Origin: Artemisia argyi
Taxonomy: Eukaryota; Streptophyta; Magnoliopsida; Asterales; Asteraceae
Direction: 5' to 3'
NCBI GenBank assembly: GCA_030686995.1
Contig: CM060704.1
Span: 171,489,718-171,553,717 of the forward strand
Length of the DNA: 64,000 nt
Both the position numbers and the translations under genes were made by a program. The notes under the pieces were generated by a model. The model was not told where the DNA came from and made no database searches. It saw only the letters and a list, made by a program, of their open reading frames with translations. Positions 21,629 to 33,659 of the stretch are shown here, one piece after another; the stretch's first letter is position 1; each line of letters opens with the position of its first letter.

Positions 21629-23379
21629 ATGATACTTTAGTCGTGGTTAAATCTCGTACTTGTGAATCTCGAATAAAAGTTTATGGTTTTCAAACTGTCA
21701 TATGGAATTGATGAGGATAAATCGTAATTTAGACTTTATACGGATGTGTTACTGCGTTGTTATTCTCTTATCGAATTTATGACTTTTTGGTGTTGTTTAG
21801 GAGGTGTGACGTTGTGATCATGGATATATGTGATACAATTTGTAAATCTTGAACAATATGAAACGGTTTTTAAATTGTCATGTTAAGTTGATATGCAATA
21901 CAATATATGAGATTTTATTATGAAAATGTTGTTGGTTAGTTTCTAAGATAATTTGCAAATATAATATGTAAAGAGATCTTTCTAAATTTGGTATTTTATT
22001 AGGTTGTGTTGTGTTTATAAGTTTATGACTTTTCTTTGTTTATTTAGGATGTGTGATAGTGTAACCGTGGTTAGATTTGATACGATTCGCAAATGTTGAA
22101 CACAAATTAAACGGTTATTAGATTGTAGTCTTAATTTGATACGAAGTAGGATTTGTGAGATTGTATTATGAAAAAGGTTCGCTTAATTTTTAAGGTAATT
22201 GGTAAATAATGCGTTAAAAGAGTTGCTCTTATGTTGTGATGCTAAGATATGGAGAATGATTTAATAGGAGGGAAATGATTTATATGCCTAAACCTTGTGC
22301 TTAAAGAAATGCCTAAGCATAAGATTACAAGATGTGGCAGATTCAAAAGGGAGGATAAAGAAAGAGAAATTGTAAAGGATACGTGCCAGCTAATGAAACG
22401 ATCAGGCATGTTTATGTGTCAGTTATGAAAATGTTTTGGTTAGTTTATAAGATAACTGGTAAATTATGTGTTAAGGAATATTTCTTAGATTTGACATGAT
22501 TTGCAAATCATGAACAAATACGTGATGACTATCAAATCGTAACCTACACTTGATATGTAGTAAGGTTTATGAGATTGTATTTCATAAATGTTTCGGTTAG
22601 ATACTAAGATAGTTAGTGATGAATGTATAATGGGAGTATTCATTAATCTCTACTGCTTAGAGCTCCGGGTACGGTGACTGATGGCTCAAGTCATCACTCT
22701 CGGCACCATCCTATGGCGTGAGACATTACACCGAGGCTGGGCTGGTGGGTCTTGGCGCCGTGGCCACCAGCTCACGCCAAACCTTTTTGTTTTTTTAATT
22801 GACCGTTGGAATCCCCACTTTTTTCAAAAAAATAGACGTTGGGCATACAGATCATTAAGATTCACAAGTTTTTTTTTTTTTTTTTTTTTTTGTTCAACTT
22901 GTTTACAAATCTTTAAGATTCACAAGTTTCTTTTGTTCAACTTGTTCAACTTGGGATCCCATCGTGTTAGACATAATAAGTAACACACTTTAGATTCCTC
23001 ATTTGTAATGATTTTTGTGCATTTGTTGTTTTATTCTGCCACATGGAGACAAGTTTACCAAAAGTTATTTAGCTTAACATTATGTGAGTGGTTTATCAAT
23101 TAAGAGATTATGGGTTCAAGTCACGACGTCTTTCTGACAATATGTGAGATTTGTGTGTAATATTAGGGGTGCGTCTAGCTAGAGGAAAAAAACCTCAATT
23201 TTCTATTTTTAGTTTATTAGAAAAAGAGGGGATTTAATTCTCTATAAAATATAGAAAATACATTGAGTTGACGTTGTTTTCTATTTTGTAGAAAAAGAAG
23301 AGGGTTTTGGTTTACAAGGAAAACAAAGAAAACATTACAAAAGTTGTTTTGTAGTTTTCCTTATAAGTTAGGATTTGCA
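21346..23379. other. Array backbone with degenerate repeats and poly(T) tracts
   Basis: Matches 37255-39720 of unit D. It holds diverged copies of a unit like 'gtgatnatggnnanatntgatacnatttgnaaatcttgaaca' (near 21437, 21629, 21806 and 22050), poly(T) runs at about 21573-21623 and 22871-22891, and a possible tRNA-type B box gggttcaagtc near 23113. No gene recognised. Confidence 0.55.
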
Positions 23380-23396
23380 AATTTTATATTTTGTTG

Positions 23397-23740
23397 GATC
23401 AAAAAAAAAAAAAAAAAAAAAAAATGTAGATTGGTAGGGACACCTCAACCCTGTGTACCATAATGGTACCCATCAACCCTACTCAGCAAATGTTTGATGC
23501 CTGTGAAATACCTCCACCCAATACCCAACCATGCTGCGGAAGGGAATCGAACTCGCGTCCTTTAGTTGGATCAAGACATCACATGGTTGGGCCCAGGCTT
23601 CTAAGGTAGCTGGTTGATATCATTAGAGCTTGTGATCCCCAAGTGAGGACTTCTCGGTTGGTCACCCAACCCGAAACTACTCTCACCTAGGCTCGCTTAA
23701 CTTAATAAGATTCACCCAGTGGACCATAAATCCACATGAT
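23397..23740 (-). mobile_element. 5S-rRNA-derived SINE with 3' poly(T) tail
   Basis: Flanked by a 17-bp duplication, aattttatattttgttg (23380-23396 and 23741-23757); unit D near 39720-39740 shows the empty site. On the minus strand the head carries 5S rRNA internal-promoter sequence: aagttaagcgagcctagg, gagagtagt, ggttgggtgacc and gaagtcctc (about 23710-23641). Further in is a tRNA-like B box, gagttcgattccc (23554-23542). The 3' end is a T run (plus-strand A run 23401-23424). Confidence 0.85.
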
Positions 23741-23757
23741 AATTTTATATTTTGTTG

Positions 23758-25140
23758 ATTGATGGATTGTTTTGTAGTTTTCCTTATAAGTTGGGATTTG
23801 CAAATTTTATATTTTGTTGATTGATGGAAAACAATTGATTCGAATGTAATCTCAATTTTTTTTTCTTTTTTTTTTTTTTATACAAAACATTTTGTGAAAA
23901 ACAAAAGTATTCTCTTCCGACTAAAAGCACCCTAAAGAGTTACCTTTCAAAAGACCATAAGTCAAGCTTGTTGTTTTCATAGTTCTGTGTGGCAAAACAA
24001 TGAATGATATTTTTGTCATAGAAAGAATGGAGAATAAAATGTAACTGTACTTTTTTGCATAATATTTATACCGTGTATATTATCATTATTTGTTTTAAAT
24101 CCAGAAAAAAGTTGGATCTAGTTTAAGATCAAGGCAGATAACAGTAAATCAGAATAGACAAAATAAATATGATTGATAAGAAAACTTTTTTTGTTTATTT
24201 GCTAGAGGCATATATGTCATTTCCAACCATTATGGGGTCAATTTCAGTAAATATATGTACATTTGCACACTCCATTATACAACCCATTAATACAGTATGT
24301 ATACACAGTACAACAGGTTAATGCGTTAGTTTGAGTGTGCCAATAAAAAAATTGAGTATGCAAATCATTTCCCATACCAATACCATTATACATATCGTCT
24401 GTTAAATCATAGATTTCGAGCTTTTGGTCGGCTAATTCACAGAGTAAAGTCTGAGCTCACCATCACATAAACTTGATCCTGGTAAAACTCATCTTTTCAA
24501 AAAAAGAGTTGATTTGCACGCACACACAATTGATTGACACACTCAAATTATGAGTGTTTTGACATTTATACCCTTATAAGGTGAAAATAGGTAAAAATGA
24601 TATGAGGATATAAATGTCAAGACACTCATAATTTGAGTGTGTCAATCAATTATGGAAGTGATAAATCACTTCCCTTTCAAAAAGGATGGCAGGGTTCGCA
24701 TCACGCATGATTCGAACTTGACTTTAATAATGATGACAGGCACAAGTTTGTCAACTAAGCCACCCCTTTGTAAAAACCGAAAAGAATGAGCCCAAATCAA
24801 GATTACCGGCTTCGACAACATTCAAATAAGCATATACTAAAAAGACCGTCTTTATTCAAGTCTATTTTTACCAATCACAAGGGTAACATAATCAGTTCCC
24901 TCAACCTACCGTTCCACTGAAGAAATGTTATCAGCCTCGGTACAAAACTAAAAAGTTCAAAGGCTAACAAAATGTTTTTAAACAAAGATACTAAAGTTCA
25001 ATAAGATGCATATGGTACACATATCAACAAAGAGATTCGAGCACCTATATTCCAGTTTCACAATAAACTTCTTATCATACCTGTGTGTCCCGGGCTTGTG
25101 TGTTTGCTTAAAGATCCACAGTTAGGGGGTCAAGGTTGTA
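23758..25140. other. Array backbone and MUG-B 3' flank
   Basis: No gene. Conserved with units A and D downstream of their MUG stop codons. Confidence 0.6.
24504..24674. mobile_element. MULE-type MITE, unit B copy
   Basis: Same hairpin element as 12095-12266 with slightly mutated left end (aagagttgattt). The tttcaaaaa repeats still flank it. Confidence 0.75.
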
Positions 25141-27981
25141 TTAGTTGACAAAAGTCAACTCACCAGCTTGTTGCGCCTGGTAGAAGTTGCAAGATTTCTT
25201 GTTGTGACCCGTTTGCTTGCACTTTGTGCATGTTACCGTTCTCTTTGTTGTTTCGACCTCCTTTTCTTCCCACTCTATGTTCTCCTTTACAACGGCTGGT
25301 TTTACAGGTATGGGAGGAAGAACGAGCACATTTGGATCATTATCTGTTTCGGAAATCTTACCTTTTACACCATCATCTTTCTCAACCTCCATCTTTTCGT
25401 TCTCAACTTTCGCAGCTTCATTTCCACCCCCTACTTTCATGGATTCTTCCTTTTCACCCCCTGCTTCATCTATCTCGATATCTATATGTTCATCCTCAGC
25501 TTCGGTCTTTTCAAAATCTTCTTTTTCAGCATAGTCGTTGTTGCCATTTGTCTTTCCTTCATTTCCGTCACCTGCATTCTTCATCTCTATCTTTTCACCA
25601 TTTTCTTCTTCAACCTGGATCTTTTCGCCACCTTCTTCATTCTCACCCACTGTTTCTAAAGCTTGTCCCTTTTCAACCTCTGGCTTTCTGACCTCGAACT
25701 TTTCACCTTCTTCCATTTCAATGGGTACTTGGTTTATGGACTCTAAGTAGGTTAAACGATAAACATCAACAGTGAAGTAGTTTGCGCAGTATTCATACGG
25801 GTTTCTACCAATCAATGCAAAAACAGCAAGAGAGTGGCGGCACGGTAGACCAGTTTCTTTCCACCCTAAGCAAGTACAACTCCAATCACCAATATTCACA
25901 ACATGGGTCGACTCCTCGCGAACCTCATATAGGGTATCAGAAGAGATCAAAACTTTCAAACCACACGATCTGAGGCTATCTTCTTGCAGTTGTTTCTCCT
26001 TTGAAGGAGTAAGGTAGGTTGACCACATACATGCATTCAACTTAGCATCATCTATGGCATCAATCATGGTATGTATTAAAGCGTCTATTTTTTGTAAAAT
26101 AGACGACTCCTGATAATCCTCCATTAAATTAGCAAGTGATCCGCCGACATCATCTGTGATGTGGTTATACCGCTCGCCCTTGAAAGATGAAGTCGCCCAA
26201 TGTTGAGGTTCAATTTGCATCACCCAGTCATAAGCCAGTGACGATATCAGCTTAATCTGCTCTATCGACTTTCTAAATCCAACAAGATGAACAGCGTGTG
26301 CTGCAGCCAAGAAATATTTCCCGCCCCCATGAAACCGAACCTTCACATTTCTATTAAAACTCTCTAAAAGATGGTAAATTGAATAACCGACATGAGCATC
26401 TTGAAAAACCTCAAAAACAGACATCTTCAAATTCTTTTCCATATCAAAGACAAAAGTCATGGGTTGCGAGTACAAGATTGCAGCTTTTAACTGTTCCAAG
26501 AACCAACGCCAATTGTTGTCATCCTCAACGTCTACTATAGCAAATGCAACTGGGAAAAAATCATCGTTTCCATCAATAGCGTTAGCTGTCAATAAAACTT
26601 CGCCATACATGGACCTCAGAGAAGTAGCTTCAAGGAAAAGAAGGGGGCGACAACTGTTTTGGAATCCATATAATGATGCGTAGAAAGACACAAATAGAGC
26701 TTTAAATCTTTTGTTCTCGCCAACAACGAGTTTAGAAATGCTGCCGGGATTTGTTTCAATAATCTTGTCGCAAAACCATGGTAACAGATTATACGACTCT
26801 TTATCTGATCCTAAACGTTCATCTCTGACAACCATAGTTCCATGGTTCGAATCGACCCCCGGGTCCTTTAAAAGTTGATTAGCAATTTCCTTTGGTTTCA
26901 AATGTGGTGATTCTTGCAGCTTCTCATTTAAGGTAATTACCAACGAATTCACTCTTGATTCCAAATCACATGTATGTACATTATTCATCGTCTTTATCTT
27001 AAAAGACGCTGTAGTCGGGTCCCAAACGGCGTTAAACTTCCAAGAACAACCTTCACCAGTACATACACCATTAGCACGATTTGTATAATTTTTCTCGAGT
27101 TCATATTCAAAGCCATTTGCCATAGCATATCTCTGTAACGCTTCACGAAACTCGTATATATTTGAGAACTCCTGACCAACACCAGAAATGGCTGATTTCC
27201 ACACAGATACTACAGTCTCAACTGACGCGTCATCATCAATAATGGCAAGAGCAGAGGGCCTCACAAACTCATCAATTACTTGATCACTCCTGTCAACTTT
27301 AGTAGGTCGTAGGCCACATGTTCTTTTTCTACCTGATTTGGCCCCCGGGTCCTTTAAAAGTTGATTAGCAATTTCCTTTGGTTTCAAATGTGGTGATTCT
27401 TGCAGCATCTCATTTAAGGTAATTACCAACGAATTCACTCTTGATTCCAAATCACATGTATGTACATTATTCATCTTCTTTATCTTAAAAGACGCTGTAG
27501 TCGGGTCCCAAATGGTGTTAAACTTCCAAGAACAACCTTCACCAGTACATACACCATTAGCACAATTTCTATAATTTTTCTCGAGCTTATATTCAAAGCC
27601 ATTTGCCATAGCATATCTCTGTAACGCTTCACGAAACTCGTATTTACTTGAGAACTCCTGCCCAACACCAGAAATGGCTGATTTCCACACAGATACTACA
27701 GTCTCAACTGACGCGTCATCATCAATAATGGCAAAAGCAGAGGGACCCACAAGCTCAACAATTTCTTGATCACTGCTGTCAGCTTTAGTAGGTCGTGGGC
27801 GGCGTGCTCTTTTTCTACCTGATTTGGCCTTCTTCCGTTTTGAAGATCGAGTAGGCACATAGTCAGGGCTACAGTCAGAATTCACAGCAGCGGTATCGCT
27901 TTGCCTGTAGGTATCATCAATTTGTCTGATAAGTATGTTTGGCACTTCAAATATAACTACAGGTGGCAATTTCAAACCCAT
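25141..27981 (-). CDS. MUSTANG-like domesticated Mutator transposase, copy B, lacking PB1 exon
   Basis: Open frame of 946 codons, with the same architecture as copy A: doubled MuDR DNA-binding domain, degenerate MULE core, SWIM finger, acidic/basic tail and terminal CCHC knuckle. The true exon begins at 27904 (TACAG|GCAAAG); the 26 upstream codons correspond to intron in copy D. It differs from copy A at about eight residues (for example VPTRSS for VPIRSS, KVGGGNEA for KVGSENEA). The first catalytic aspartate of MULE transposases is replaced by Glu in FLEATS, so transposase activity is not expected. Upstream on the same strand is TRB-C, not a promoter of its own. Two paralogues holding frames this long argue for recent duplication or residual selection; the sequence alone cannot separate these. 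Confidence 0.85.
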   Translation of the reverse strand: MGLKLPPVVIFEVPNILIRQIDDTYRQSDTAAVNSDCSPDYVPTRSSKRKKAKSGRKRARRPRPTKADSSDQEIVELVGPSAFAIIDDDASVETVVSVWKSAISGVGQEFSSKYEFREALQRYAMANGFEYKLEKNYRNCANGVCTGEGCSWKFNTIWDPTTASFKIKKMNNVHTCDLESRVNSLVITLNEMLQESPHLKPKEIANQLLKDPGAKSGRKRTCGLRPTKVDRSDQVIDEFVRPSALAIIDDDASVETVVSVWKSAISGVGQEFSNIYEFREALQRYAMANGFEYELEKNYTNRANGVCTGEGCSWKFNAVWDPTTASFKIKTMNNVHTCDLESRVNSLVITLNEKLQESPHLKPKEIANQLLKDPGVDSNHGTMVVRDERLGSDKESYNLLPWFCDKIIETNPGSISKLVVGENKRFKALFVSFYASLYGFQNSCRPLLFLEATSLRSMYGEVLLTANAIDGNDDFFPVAFAIVDVEDDNNWRWFLEQLKAAILYSQPMTFVFDMEKNLKMSVFEVFQDAHVGYSIYHLLESFNRNVKVRFHGGGKYFLAAAHAVHLVGFRKSIEQIKLISSLAYDWVMQIEPQHWATSSFKGERYNHITDDVGGSLANLMEDYQESSILQKIDALIHTMIDAIDDAKLNACMWSTYLTPSKEKQLQEDSLRSCGLKVLISSDTLYEVREESTHVVNIGDWSCTCLGWKETGLPCRHSLAVFALIGRNPYEYCANYFTVDVYRLTYLESINQVPIEMEEGEKFEVRKPEVEKGQALETVGENEEGGEKIQVEEENGEKIEMKNAGDGNEGKTNGNNDYAEKEDFEKTEAEDEHIDIEIDEAGGEKEESMKVGGGNEAAKVENEKMEVEKDDGVKGKISETDNDPNVLVLPPIPVKPAVVKENIEWEEKEVETTKRTVTCTKCKQTGHNKKSCNFYQAQQAGELTFVN

Positions 27982-28940
27982 TTACTAATTAATACGCTGA
28001 TTCGTGTTATCCCCAACAGGTCAACCACGAAATAAAAATTTTAGAAAGTAAATGGGTAGAATGGGGCAAAAGTCGCCCACAGTGTAGATCCAGGGTGTTT
28101 GACTACGTTTTCGGTTTAGATCATGGTTATTTGTTGTGTTTGGTCCGAATCTGTCATCTATACATCTCTTTCTTGGTATGTTAATCAAATAGCCTAACCT
28201 CACCTTATTATCATTTTATCTTCCATTAAAAACAAGAAAACGAATCTTTGAAAAGGGTTTCGATAACTTTCGATTCACACAAGTCTTTGTGTGAATCGAA
28301 TCTCACCAAAAACATGTTTAAAACAAAAGGTATCATCATCTTGGTGGTGTTTTCAGGCTAAAAATCAAAAAGGCTGTCGAGTGCTTATTTTTAAGCACTC
28401 AACAAATGCTCATTTCCAACTTATTATTTTTGTTGCTTTTGTTTTGGTCTCGGATACAAACGGATAAGCCCAAAGGCTTTAGGCCGAAGCCCATGTGGCT
28501 TGGATTTGAATTTTTTTAGTTGTTTTCACCCGTTTAAGGTTTGAGCCGAGACCATTTTGGTCTCGGTAGTGCTTGGATTTGCTTGTTCACTTTATGTTGG
28601 CTTATTTTTGGACACAAGCTTATGTCTTAGGCATATTTCTACATATCACAACTTATTTGACTTATTAATAAGCTTTTACGCTTATTTGGGACATTATTGT
28701 TTTCGATGTTAACACGACCCGGGGAAGTTCTATTTATGTGACTTGTGGCTTATTCGATCCATCAATAAGCTATTTGAGCTTATTTGATTCTTAGTTGTGT
28801 CAATGAGAAAATGACCCAATAAGCCGTCCGACTAACTTATTAAGCTTTTAGCTTGATTTTGACACTTATTGGACTATTGATACTTATATTGACTTGATTT
28901 GGGAGTTTCGGTTATATTGACTTTGTTCTGTAATAATTAC
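27982..28940. other. Unit B/C junction and TRB-C downstream flank
   Basis: 27982-28087 is the MUG intron-2 end; 28088 onward is TRB-side sequence very like 15685 onward. A block of about 0.45 kb present in unit B (about 16390-16860) is missing here. No exon seen. Confidence 0.7.
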
Positions 28941-30897
28941 CTCAATGAAACTAACAATAGCACTGGTGTCCGATCCATTTGGATCCTTCAGGGTTGACAA
29001 TGCTTCGTAGATCATTGCATTGTACCTGAATAACGATGCAAGAATCTTTAATACTTCCATAAATTGAGGTCGATCACGATAAGCATGCGTAAACCAAACA
29101 TGTAATTATTTGAAACTCCTCCTCAAGAAGAGCGCAAATAAGATGGTATTTCCGTTTTCCACATGGCCTAATATAGTTCACCAGTAACAATAAAGATATT
29201 TAGATAGCGAAAGAGACGTGTAACATACTTTGAAGCGGTCTTCCCATCTAGCAAGAATTTTGAAGAATCTTCCATGATAACATCAGTAGGAACTGGATCA
29301 GCTGGAACAATCGCGACTGTCGATGAACCAGGAACCTGAGAAATGGGCATAGGGGAAGCAGGAGAATCTTTTGGTTTTGGTGTTCGTGCCTTTTCCCTTG
29401 GAACTTGGTCATTTGCACTGACACTCATATTCCTCCATTTATGCTACAAGTAGATAACATGATCGCACAATTAATAAAGATAATATATGTGTATGAAATC
29501 ATGTTCATCGTACTTTTAATTTGGTAGCCTATACAAGTAACTACTATCATTCGGAATAAGTAAAGCTCATGACCCCGATTAACTTATGCCAATCAATGGT
29601 TTGCATTGGTACATAAAAAGCAAAAAATTAACGCAGAACGAACTTTCGACTTAACTTGTACATCAGCAACACAAACAATTTACTATCATATTAAATGTTT
29701 ATGAAATCGTATTCATTGTACTCTTTCATTCGTAGCCTATAAAGTAAAGTAACTAGATAAACATATATCGTACTTATCTCTATTAATGATTCACGCTGGC
29801 ACTTAAAAGCAACAATAATAATGTAAACCTTACCCCAAAAGAAAGAGAATCAAGTCACTTTCAATATAACCATCAGCAACATACAAAGCAATCACGCTCT
29901 CAGATAAACTTGCTAAATTAAAATGTACACTATAACATCGACAGTTCACTTAAACGCCACTTCCAGTAGGAAAATATGGTTCACATTGCACTTCTCTAGA
30001 TCAAATAGCATTATATCATCTGTCAACCTATTACTCTAAATAAACTAAATGTTTTATTGACACCACCAGTAATTAAAGCTATCTTAAATATATATCCTAG
30101 TTTCCTAAAGATCTCAAAAATAAACATCAAATTCAAAATCCAAAACACAATAACATCAAAATTCGCAAAACGTTGACAACCAACCAAGCATTGACTTCCA
30201 CACACGGTAACCGGTCCCGACATTAACATTAGCAATATATTACACCGAAATCTTACAATTACCATAATTTCCCCAAAACATCATGGTGCACCTAATTTAA
30301 CGCAAATATTACAGCTAATTGATTAATACTAATTTCAAAACCTAACGCCGACAATTAAATTCATCTAATATCACAGTTGACCGGTCAAGAAGGGCTTTGG
30401 GATGGGGCTAGGTCCTTGGGTAATGGTCAGTCGACACTCAAAAAGAGTGCACCGGTCGTTTTAAACCTTTTGTAGAAATTCATGTAAGATCAAAAAATTA
30501 CACAAAGCTTAATCAAATTACATCTTATTCATATACTTATCAGAATCTCCACTAACACTTCGATCTAAACATAATATAACACCAAAATTAAACCTAACTG
30601 ATCAAAATATATATAATTACAGCTGCAGCTTATATTACCTCACGCTTTTATAAAACAAACAGCTACTCCAAACTGCTATTGCTTGTACCTAGAACTAGTT
30701 TGCCGAAAACAGATAAGCTCATAAGCCCATTAATAAGCTTAAACAAATATCCCCCTAATAGTCAATCTCATCACAAACTATATAATAAAGTTATAATCCT
30801 AAAAAATTTACTCATAACCACAAAACTACATAAATATTCCTTTCAATATCAAACTTTCAAAAACTTAATGTCAGAATTATAGGGGTGTTTATTTAGG

Positions 30898-30938
<41 letters not shown>

Positions 30939-32187
30939 TTTTTTTTTTTAAGCTAACGAGCTTATGTAATTTCGGCTAGTTTTTCATAAGCTCAAACTTT
31001 CTGGCTCATTTTGTGACCTACATGCTTATGAAAAATAAGCCCCAAAATCTCTATGGTTTCGGCTTATTTTTCATAAGCTCGAATTTTCCAGCTATTATAT
31101 AGAGATTTTGGGGCTTATTTTTCATAAGCAGGTCAAAATAAGCCAGAAAAATTGAGTTTATGAAGGGGGTGTTTGTTTAAGCATATGTGTGGGCTTATGA
31201 GCTTATTTGATTTCGGTTATAACTTATAAGTCATAAACCTCAATTTTATGGCTTCTTTTGAAACTTATGGGCTTATATATGTTTATCCTATCATAATACA
31301 CTTATATAATCCCACAAGTCACAAAATAGGCCAGAAAATTGGGGCTTATGAAATATAAAGCGAGATCAAATAAGCTCACATAAGCCAACATATTACATAT
31401 AAGCTTAAACAAACACCCTCTAAGCTTATTTTTCATAAGCTCGAATTTTCCAGCTATTATATTTATCATAAGCCTGTAGGTCTCAAAATAAGCGAGAAAA
31501 TTTGAGTTTATGAAAAATAAGGCGAAATCAAATAAGCTCATAACCCTACAAATAAGCCGAAACAAACACCCCTTAACCTAAAATATCAAACACCTTATAA
31601 TCAAAATACACCTAATCAATCAACACAAACTAATCATAATAAATATATATAAACACATATAAAAATAATAATAATACTAAAAATAAATAAAATAAAAAAA
31701 GAAAAGAAAAAAAGAGAGCTTATGGGGTGTTTGTTTTAGCTTATTTGTGGGCTTATGATAGCTTATTTGATTTCAGCTATTTTTCATAAGCTCAAATTTT
31801 CTGGCTTATTTTAAGACCAATGGGCTTTTATAAACTTACTACTCATAGTAAGCCTATATAAGCCCAAAAATCTCTAAATAAACCGGAAAATTTGAGTTTA
31901 TGAAAAATAAGGCGAAATCCAATAAGCTATCATAAGCCCACAAATAAGCCGAAACAAACACCCCCTAAACCTACAAGTAATAACATCAAATTACACCTAA
32001 TCAATCAACACAAAGTAATCAACATATATAAAAAGTGAATATATACTTTGAGATCGATATTTGATCTGGAATACAAATGAGGATTAAACTCAGGATCCTT
32101 TTGAATTTTCTTCCATTTTCCGGTGCCGTGTTTTGCAACTCCAGCGCGTAACGCATCTTCTTCCTCCTGCGTCCATTTTTTCTTTGC
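28941..32187 (-). pseudogene. TRB-like gene, copy C, headless Myb exon plus exons 2-3
   Basis: Exon 1 equivalent 32187-32047 reads [17 protein letters not shown] to [11 protein letters not shown] and lacks the original start codon, which was removed by the MUG/TRB deletion. Exon 2 is 29443-29229, opening with H instead of D in the DKWRN signature. Exon 3 is 29025-28941 (YNAMIYEAL to FIE). Its Myb residues ([14 protein letters not shown]) look closest to typical TRB proteins, and intron 1 keeps about 1 kb (29820-30880) not present in the other copies, so this may be the least altered TRB intron. The MUG splice acceptor now stands directly before the Myb exon and is in phase with TRB exon 3 of unit D (see findings). 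Confidence 0.8.
30886..31967. mobile_element. MITE cluster in TRB-C intron 1
   Basis: Includes a poly(T) run (30899-30949), the gggggtgtttgttt element at about 31164-31420 without Helitron or poly(C), and the second palindromic MITE at about 31725-31967. Fragments lie between. Confidence 0.6.
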
Positions 32188-32264
32188 CTGTAGGTATCAC
32201 CAATTTGTCTGATAAGTATGTTTGGCACTTCTAATATAACTACAGGTGGCAATTTCAAACCCAT
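32188..32264 (-). pseudogene. Remnant of MUG copy C (intron end and splice acceptor)
   Basis: MGLKLPPVVILEVPNILIRQ and the TACAG acceptor are intact, but after GCAAAG the sequence switches to TRB exon 1. The whole DNA-binding, MULE and zinc-finger coding region is gone. Confidence 0.9.
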
Positions 32265-33659
32265 TTACTAATTAATAAGCTGATTCGTGTTATCCCCAAC
32301 AGGTCAACCGCAAAATAAAAAATTTAAAAAGTAAATGGGCAGAATGGGGCAAAAGTCACCCAGTGTAGATCTAAGGTGTTTGAAGACGTTTTCGGTTTAG
32401 ATCGTGGTTATTGGTTGTGTTTGGTCCGAATCCGTCATCTATTATACATCTCCTTGGTATGTTAATGAAATAACCTAACCTCACCTTATTATCATTTTAC
32501 CTTCAATTAAAACAAGAAAACGAATCTTTCAAAAAGGTTTCTATAACTTTCGATTCATAGTGAATCGAATCTCACCAAAAACGTGTTTAAAACAAAAGGT
32601 ATCATCGTCTTTGTGGTGTTTTCTGGCTAAAAATCAAAAAGGGTGTCGAGTGCTTATTTTTAAGCATCCGACAAATGCTCATTTCCAACTTCTTATTTTT
32701 GTTGCTTTTGTTTTGGTCTCGGATACAAACGGATAAGCCCAAAGGCTTTAGGCCGAAGCCCATGTGGCTCGGATTTGGATTTTTTTAGTTTTCACCCGTT
32801 TAGGGTTTTAGCCGAGACCAAAATGGTCTCGGTAGTGCTTGGATTTGCTTGTTCACTTTATGTTGGCTTATTTTTGGACACAAGCTTATGTCTTTGGCTT
32901 ATTTCTACATATCGCGACTTATTTGACTTATTAATAAGCTTTTACGCTTATTTGGGACATTGTTGTTTTCGGTGTTAACGCAACCCGGGGAAGTTCTATT
33001 TATGTGACTTGTGGCTTATTCGATTCACTAAGAAGCTATTTGAGCTTGCTTGATTGTTAGTTGTCTCAATGTGAAAATGACCCAAAGGGGTGTTCGTTTT
33101 GACTTTTGGTTCGAGAGGGAAAAGCCACCCGTAAGGGTGTGTTTGGTTTCGTTAAAAACAAAAGAAAACATTTAATGTATTGACTTTTGACATAATAAGA
33201 AAACGTGAAGGGTTGTTTGTTTCGAACTTATATTAATCGGCTTATGTCGTGGCTCACTTTCGATGTAGTGTTACGGGTATTGCTTATTTGGTTTTGTTTT
33301 TAGGATACAGGTCGGTTTGGAGTTAATAAGCCCAACCGATGTGGTTGTTGGACTTATTGGGTTGACGTGCCCAATAAGGGCCCGATAAGCACATTGGTAA
33401 AGTTTATTAGCTCATAACTTATTCTACTGACTTACTAGTTACTACTTGTTTTTTGACAGCTTATAGGTCTCGGCACGAGTTTATAAGCTGACAAAGGGGT
33501 TATTGGTCTTATTGGGTTGACGAGCCCAATAAGGGCCCAATAAGCCGTCCGAATAACTTATTAAGCTTTAACTTGATTTTGACACTTATTGGACTATTGA
33601 TACTTATATTGACTTGATTTGGGAGTTTCGGTTATATTGACTTGATCTGTAATAATTAC
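32265..33659. other. Unit C/D junction and TRB-D downstream flank
   Basis: Intron-2-derived sequence to 32368, then a TRB-side flank nearly identical to 1-1129 of unit A. No exon seen. Confidence 0.7.

Larger units (their letters stand above)
15685..28087 (-). repeat. Tandem array unit B (12,403 bp)
   Basis: Complete unit bounded by the 'cagtgtag' junctions at 15684 and 28087. It contains TRB-B, paired hAT elements, a 1.1-kb insertion with a Helitron, a SINE and MUG-B. Its MUG region is almost identical to unit A, while its TRB intron shares a Helitron with unit D. Confidence 0.85.
28088..32368 (-). repeat. Tandem array unit C (4.3 kb, internally deleted)
   Basis: Bounded by cagtgtag junctions at 28087 and 32368. 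A deletion removed everything between the beginning of the MUG exon and TRB exon 1, bringing the two together at 32187. Confidence 0.85.

Noticed and set aside
22681..22983. Frame starting MAQVITLGTILWRETLHRGW, also at 38925-39179
   Set aside because: The two copies have different frames around the ATG and run into poly(T); the GC-rich segment looks like a transposon end, not a gene.
23101..23130. Search for true tRNA or 5S genes among Pol III box matches
   Set aside because: No sequence folds as a complete tRNA, and 5S-like stretches lack the first half of 5S rRNA or lie within SINE/TRIM bodies with target duplications.
23080..23190. Possible tRNA-derived SINE with B box gggttcaagtc (also near 39420-39520)
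   Set aside because: The A box is poor and no target duplication was found, so not listed as an element.
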